This document shows, one piece after another, positions 12,783 through 15,602 of a stretch of 15,602 nt of DNA. The notes under the pieces are model-generated. The model searched no databases, had not been told where the DNA came from, and worked only from the letters and a program-made list of their open reading frames with translations. Origin of the DNA: JALYQB01 sp035640155 (GTDB lineage Bacteria > Actinomycetota > Actinomycetes > Mycobacteriales > Pseudonocardiaceae); assembly GCA_035640155.1 (NCBI GenBank), contig DASQWR010000232.1, positions 1 through 15,602 of the forward strand, read 5' to 3'. Both the position numbers and the translations under genes were made by a program. Every line of letters begins with the position of its first letter. Within the stretch, counting starts at the first letter, position 1.

Positions 12783-14531
12783 ATGATCACCAGGTTGTCG
12801 ACGCTGTTCCTGCGCACGCTGCGCGAGAACCCGGCGGACGCCGAGGTGCCGAGCCACCAGCTGCTGGTGCGCGCCGGCTACGTCCGCCGCGTCGCCCCGG
12901 GGGTCTACTCGTGGTTGCCGCTGGGGCTGCGGGTGCTGCGGAACGTCGAGGCCGTCGTCCGCGAGGAGATGGACGCGATCGGCGCGCAGGAGATCCAGTT
13001 TCCTGCGCTGCTGCCCCGCGAGCCCTACCAGGCGACGAACCGGTGGACGGAGTACGGCCCGAACATCTTCCGGCTCCGCGACCGCAAGGGTGCCGACTAC
13101 CTGCTGGGCCCCACCCACGAGGAGCTCTTCACGCTCACCGTCAAGGGGGAGTTCAGCTCGTACAAGGACTACCCGGTGATCCTCTACCAGATCCAGAACA
13201 AGTACCGGGACGAGGAGCGCCCCCGTGCCGGCATCCTGCGCGGCCGCGAGTTCCTCATGAAGGACTCCTACTCCTTCGACCTCTCCGACGAGGGGCTGGC
13301 CGAGTCGTACCGGCTGCACCGCGAGGCGTACGTCCGCATCTTCGACCGGCTCGGGCTGCGCTACGTGATCGTCTCCGCGATGTCCGGAGCGATGGGAGGC
13401 TCGAAGTCCGAGGAGTTCCTCGCCGAGTCCGACACCGGGGAGGACACCTTCGTGCGCTGCCCGGCGTCGGGCTACGCCGCGAACGTCGAGGCGGTCACCA
13501 CCCCGGCACCGCCTGATCAGCCTGTGGACGGCAGGCCCGCCGCGGTCGTGCACGACACCCCGGACACCCCGACCATCGAGACCCTGGTGGCGTTCCTCAA
13601 CAGCGCGGACCTCGGGCGGACGTTCACCGCCGCGGACACGCTGAAGAACGTCATGGTGAAGACCCGGCAGCCGGGCGCGCCGGACTGGGAGTTGCTCGGC
13701 GTGGGCGTGCCGGGGGACCGGGACGTCGACCTCAAGCGGCTGGAGGCCTCACTCGCGCCGGCCGAGGTCGCGCTGCTCGACGAGGCCGACTTCACCGCGC
13801 ACCCCTTCCTGGTGAAGGGTTACATCGGCCCCGGGGCACTCGCGGCGAACGGCGTGCGCTACCTGGTCGACCCCCGCGTCGTGCGCGGCACCACATGGGT
13901 CACCGGCGCCGACATCCCCGGTCATCACGTCGTTGGCCTCGTCTCCGGGCGCGACTTCACATCGGACGGGACGATCGAGGCCGCCGAGGTCCGCGCCGGG
14001 GACCCCGCGCCGGACGGTGCGGGCACGCTGGTGGCGGCCCGGGGCATCGAGATCGGGCACATCTTCCAGCTCGGCCGCAAGTACACCGATGCGTTCTCCC
14101 TCGACGCCCTCGGCCAGGACGGCAAGCCGATCCGGGTCACCATGGGCTCCTACGGCATCGGGGTGTCCCGCCTCGTCGCCTCGATCGCCGAGCAGTCCCA
14201 CGATGAGCTCGGCCTGCACTGGCCGCGGCAGGTGGCGCCGGCCGACGTGCACCTGGTTGTCGCGGGCAAGGACGACACCGTGCATGAGGTGGGGGAGCGC
14301 CTCGCCGGTGAGCTCCATTCCGCCGGGGTCCGGGTGCTGCTCGATGACCGCAAGGCCACCCCGGGGGTGAAGTTTGCCGACGCCGAGCTGCTCGGGGTGC
14401 CGACGATCCTGGTCGTCGGCCGCGGGCTGGCGAGTGGCGTGGTCGAGGTCAAGGATCGGGGAACCGGGGAGCGCACCGAGGTCCCCGTCGACAGCGTCGT
14501 CGCCCAGCTCGTGGAGCTCTGCGGCAAGTAG
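12783..14531 (+). CDS. proS: Prolyl-tRNA synthetase, bacterial type with insertion domain
   Basis: 582 residues, the length of bacterial-type ProRS. It charges tRNA-Pro in the cytoplasm and hydrolyses mischarged Ala-tRNA-Pro. VRRVAPGVYSWLPLGLRVLR and QFPALLPREPYQ form motif 1; QIQNKYRDEERPRAGILRGR with EFLMKDSYSFD is motif 2 (about 137-168). The editing insertion domain spans roughly 220-400, including FLNSADLGRTFTAADTLKNV and a Lys expected for editing. YGIGVSRLVASIAEQ is motif 3 (about 456-470). The C-terminus is the anticodon-binding domain (DVHLVVAGKDD to VAQLVELCGK). ATG at 12783; AGGAG lies 10 bases upstream. A TACGCT box at 12737-12742 is a possible -10. Confidence 0.98.
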   Translation: MITRLSTLFLRTLRENPADAEVPSHQLLVRAGYVRRVAPGVYSWLPLGLRVLRNVEAVVREEMDAIGAQEIQFPALLPREPYQATNRWTEYGPNIFRLRDRKGADYLLGPTHEELFTLTVKGEFSSYKDYPVILYQIQNKYRDEERPRAGILRGREFLMKDSYSFDLSDEGLAESYRLHREAYVRIFDRLGLRYVIVSAMSGAMGGSKSEEFLAESDTGEDTFVRCPASGYAANVEAVTTPAPPDQPVDGRPAAVVHDTPDTPTIETLVAFLNSADLGRTFTAADTLKNVMVKTRQPGAPDWELLGVGVPGDRDVDLKRLEASLAPAEVALLDEADFTAHPFLVKGYIGPGALAANGVRYLVDPRVVRGTTWVTGADIPGHHVVGLVSGRDFTSDGTIEAAEVRAGDPAPDGAGTLVAARGIEIGHIFQLGRKYTDAFSLDALGQDGKPIRVTMGSYGIGVSRLVASIAEQSHDELGLHWPRQVAPADVHLVVAGKDDTVHEVGERLAGELHSAGVRVLLDDRKATPGVKFADAELLGVPTILVVGRGLASGVVEVKDRGTGERTEVPVDSVVAQLVELCGK

Positions 14532-14560
14532 CCCTGCGGCAGTAGTTCTGCGGGAAGTAG
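14519..14560 (+). repeat. Triplicated proS stop region
   Basis: Three tandem near-copies of CTGCGGCAAGTAG at 14519-14531, 14534-14545 and 14548-14560. The first contains the end of proS and its TAG stop. The repeats arose by slippage or small duplications. A short stem (CCGGG / CCCGG, 14562-14578) follows and could be a weak bidirectional terminator between the convergent proS and YjbQ genes. Confidence 0.6.
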
Positions 14561-14570
14561 CCCGGGAGCG

Positions 14571-14981
14571 CTACCCGGCGAGGAAGCTCAACCGTACGGT
14601 GCGTACCGGGTTGTCACCGTTGGTGTCCACCAGGCACACCGACTGCCAGGTGCCCAGTGCCATCCGCCCGTCGAGCACCGGAACGGAGGCGTAGGGCGGC
14701 AGCAGCGCGGGCAGCAGATGATCGCGCCCGTGCCCGGGAGAGCCGTGCCGGTGCGTCCAGCGGTCGTCGCCCGGGAGCAGTTCGCGCAGCGCGCTGAGCA
14801 GATCGCACTCGCTACCCGAGCCGGTCTCGATGACTGCGAGACCCGCGGTGGCGTGCGGGACCCACACGTGCAGCAGGCCGTCGCGGGCACCGGCCCGGGT
14901 CAGGAACGCGGCGCAGGCGCTGGTCAGGTCGTGCACCTGCTCCGTCGAGCCGGTCTCGATGCGCAGTTCCTCGCCGTGCAC
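14571..14981 (-). CDS. YjbQ/UPF0047 family protein
   Basis: 136 residues, the normal size of UPF0047 (COG0432). Markers are HATAGLAVIETG (family form H-x-T-A-x-L-x-x-x-E), the histidine-rich DDRWTHRHGSPGHGRDHLLP, and near the end DGRMALGTWQSVCLVDTNGD followed by RTVRLSF. The conserved His/Glu/Asp residues probably bind a metal. E. coli YjbQ has some thiamine phosphate synthase activity in vitro, but the true role is unsettled. Start: GTG at 14981, because similarity begins there and a TAGGGT box eight bases upstream fits a leaderless message; the frame is open much further up but without protein character. It converges with proS and lies 37 bases from the DUF4439 gene's stop, same strand. Confidence 0.88.
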   Translation of the reverse strand: MHGEELRIETGSTEQVHDLTSACAAFLTRAGARDGLLHVWVPHATAGLAVIETGSGSECDLLSALRELLPGDDRWTHRHGSPGHGRDHLLPALLPPYASVPVLDGRMALGTWQSVCLVDTNGDNPVRTVRLSFLAG

Positions 14982-14989
14982 ACCCGCAG

Positions 14990-14995
14990 ACCCTA
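14990..14995 (-). promoter_or_regulatory. Possible -10 box of leaderless YjbQ transcript
   Basis: TAGGGT on the minus strand, eight bases before the GTG of the YjbQ gene, without a suitable ribosome site. Same spacing as the boxes before serS and the DUF6247 gene. No -35 recognised. Confidence 0.3.
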
Positions 14996-15018
14996 GGCGG
15001 CGGCGTGGCGGGTCATGC

Positions 15019-15492
15019 TCAGGGTGCCCCTGGGAATGGCACTGTCTGTACGGGAAGTCTGGCTGCCATGCGCCACCGGCTCGCCCGCACCGCGGCGCCG
15101 ACGAGCGCGTCCAGGGCCGCGGACCGCAGCCGTGGCTGCGCGGGCCGTTCGACGACCCCGCTGCGTTCGATGAGAGAGCGCCATGCGGTGGCAGTGTCAT
15201 TCTCCGCGATGATGGCCAGCGCGAGCGTTCCAGCGAGGTCGGTGACCGGGCTGGGCGTGCGGTATGCGGGTTCTGCCGGGATCGGCTCGACACCGATGTC
15301 GGAGAGCATCCGCTCGGTGGCGTCCCGTCGGGCCCGGTGTGCGGTCGCGGCCTCGTTCACCTGATCGATGAGTTCCGGCGGTACGAAGGCACTGACCACA
15401 CCGTAGGCCCAGAGTGCGGCGTGCTCGGTGGCCAACGCGTCCTGTAGGGCGGCGACGGTGGCCCGGTGCTGTGCTGAGACAGGTGAGCTCAC
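15019..15492 (-). CDS. DUF4439 ferritin-like domain protein (Rv2844 type)
   Basis: 157 residues of alternating amphipathic helices. LQDALATEHAALWAYGVVSA is the first helix, with the Glu-His pair typical of ferritin-like four-helix bundles, then AATAHRARRDATERMLSDIG, then DLAGTLALAIIAENDTATAW with a further Glu. This is the DUF4439 pattern, known from the Rv2844 neighbourhood beside proS in mycobacteria. No signal peptide. The function is unknown; metal binding is plausible but unproven. The GTG start overlaps the stop of the preceding gene by GTGA, so the two are translationally coupled. Confidence 0.85.
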   Translation of the reverse strand: MSSPVSAQHRATVAALQDALATEHAALWAYGVVSAFVPPELIDQVNEAATAHRARRDATERMLSDIGVEPIPAEPAYRTPSPVTDLAGTLALAIIAENDTATAWRSLIERSGVVERPAQPRLRSAALDALVGAAVRASRWRMAARLPVQTVPFPGAP

Positions 15493-15602
15493 GGCAGCAC
15501 CGCCTGATGGCTGGCGCAGCAGGCGGCGATCGAGGCCAGCAGCGCGGCGCGGTGGCCGGGCGCGGCGGCGACAAGCCCGGCGGTCACGTTCTGCGCCGCC
15601 TG
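15489..15602 (-). CDS. Partial CDS upstream of DUF4439 gene (C-terminal end)
   Basis: The last 37 codons of a gene cut by the window edge. The reading QNVTAGLVAAAPGHRAALLA, then SIAACCASHQAVLP-stop, is alanine-rich and helical, like the C-terminus of the Rv2843-type protein that precedes the DUF4439 gene in related genomes (a secreted or membrane-attached ferritin-like partner). The TGA overlaps the next gene's GTG. The rest, including any signal peptide, is outside the window. Confidence 0.7.
   Translation of the reverse strand, partial: QAAQNVTAGLVAAAPGHRAALLASIAACCASHQAVLP

Noticed and set aside
12609..13553. Long - strand frame opposite proS
   Set aside because: A shadow of proS; only its last few codons (12609-12662) are meaningful, as the hicA remnant.
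1..15602. CRISPR array, prophage or complete insertion sequence
   Set aside because: No regularly spaced identical repeats, no phage structural genes, and no paired terminal inverted repeats around a whole transposase were found.

Overview
The window is high-GC DNA with GTG starts, 4-base GTGA/ATGA gene overlaps, an F420-dependent oxidoreductase, DUF6247 and XRE/DUF5753 genes, and a serS / proS / ferritin-like gene neighbourhood. Together these point to an actinobacterium, most likely of the Pseudonocardiaceae (Pseudonocardia-like). The genus is an inference from gene content; no rRNA or tRNA gene is present.

Left part (1-4100): about 590 bases without a recognised gene, then a stand-alone GIY-YIG-type nuclease-like gene (+). 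Convergent to it is a minus-strand set: an XRE regulator with a long helical C-terminus, a small ORF that overlaps the next gene by GTGA, and a short methylenetetrahydrofolate-reductase-like gene. Two AGCGGT-type inverted repeats at the regulator's start look like operators. A perfect hairpin terminator lies just upstream and closes a small, apparently broken CxxC ORF.

Middle part (4190-10800): an accessory region full of duplications and ruins. Two copies of a membrane-anchored alpha/beta hydrolase gene lie about 4.4 kb apart in direct orientation; the first has a 1-base deletion frameshift and the second is intact. Between them are a fragment of the 3' end of a DUF5753 regulator, an IS1634-type transposase fragment, an intact Rv1855c-type F420-dependent oxidoreductase, a second, longer DUF5753 3' end that lacks its HTH half, a GNAT acetyltransferase, an unrecognised protein, and a DUF6247 / RelE-ParE-like toxin-antitoxin pair. 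Upstream of the intact hydrolase is a broken XRE gene. Diverging from that is a small zinc-finger protein gene.

Right part (11070-15602): core genes. serS (-) and proS (+) diverge. The space between them holds the remains of a hicA-hicB toxin-antitoxin pair: hicA is a C-terminal stub, and hicB carries a nonsense codon plus a frameshift. After proS come a YjbQ/UPF0047 gene and two overlapping minus-strand genes: a DUF4439 ferritin-like protein and a partial upstream gene, in the order known from the proS-Rv2844-Rv2843 region of mycobacteria.

Overall, stable housekeeping genes sit beside a region repeatedly remodelled by duplication, IS insertion and decay. The best candidates for undescribed biology are the regulator / small ORF / MTHFR-like set and the duplicated hydrolase with its decayed regulators.
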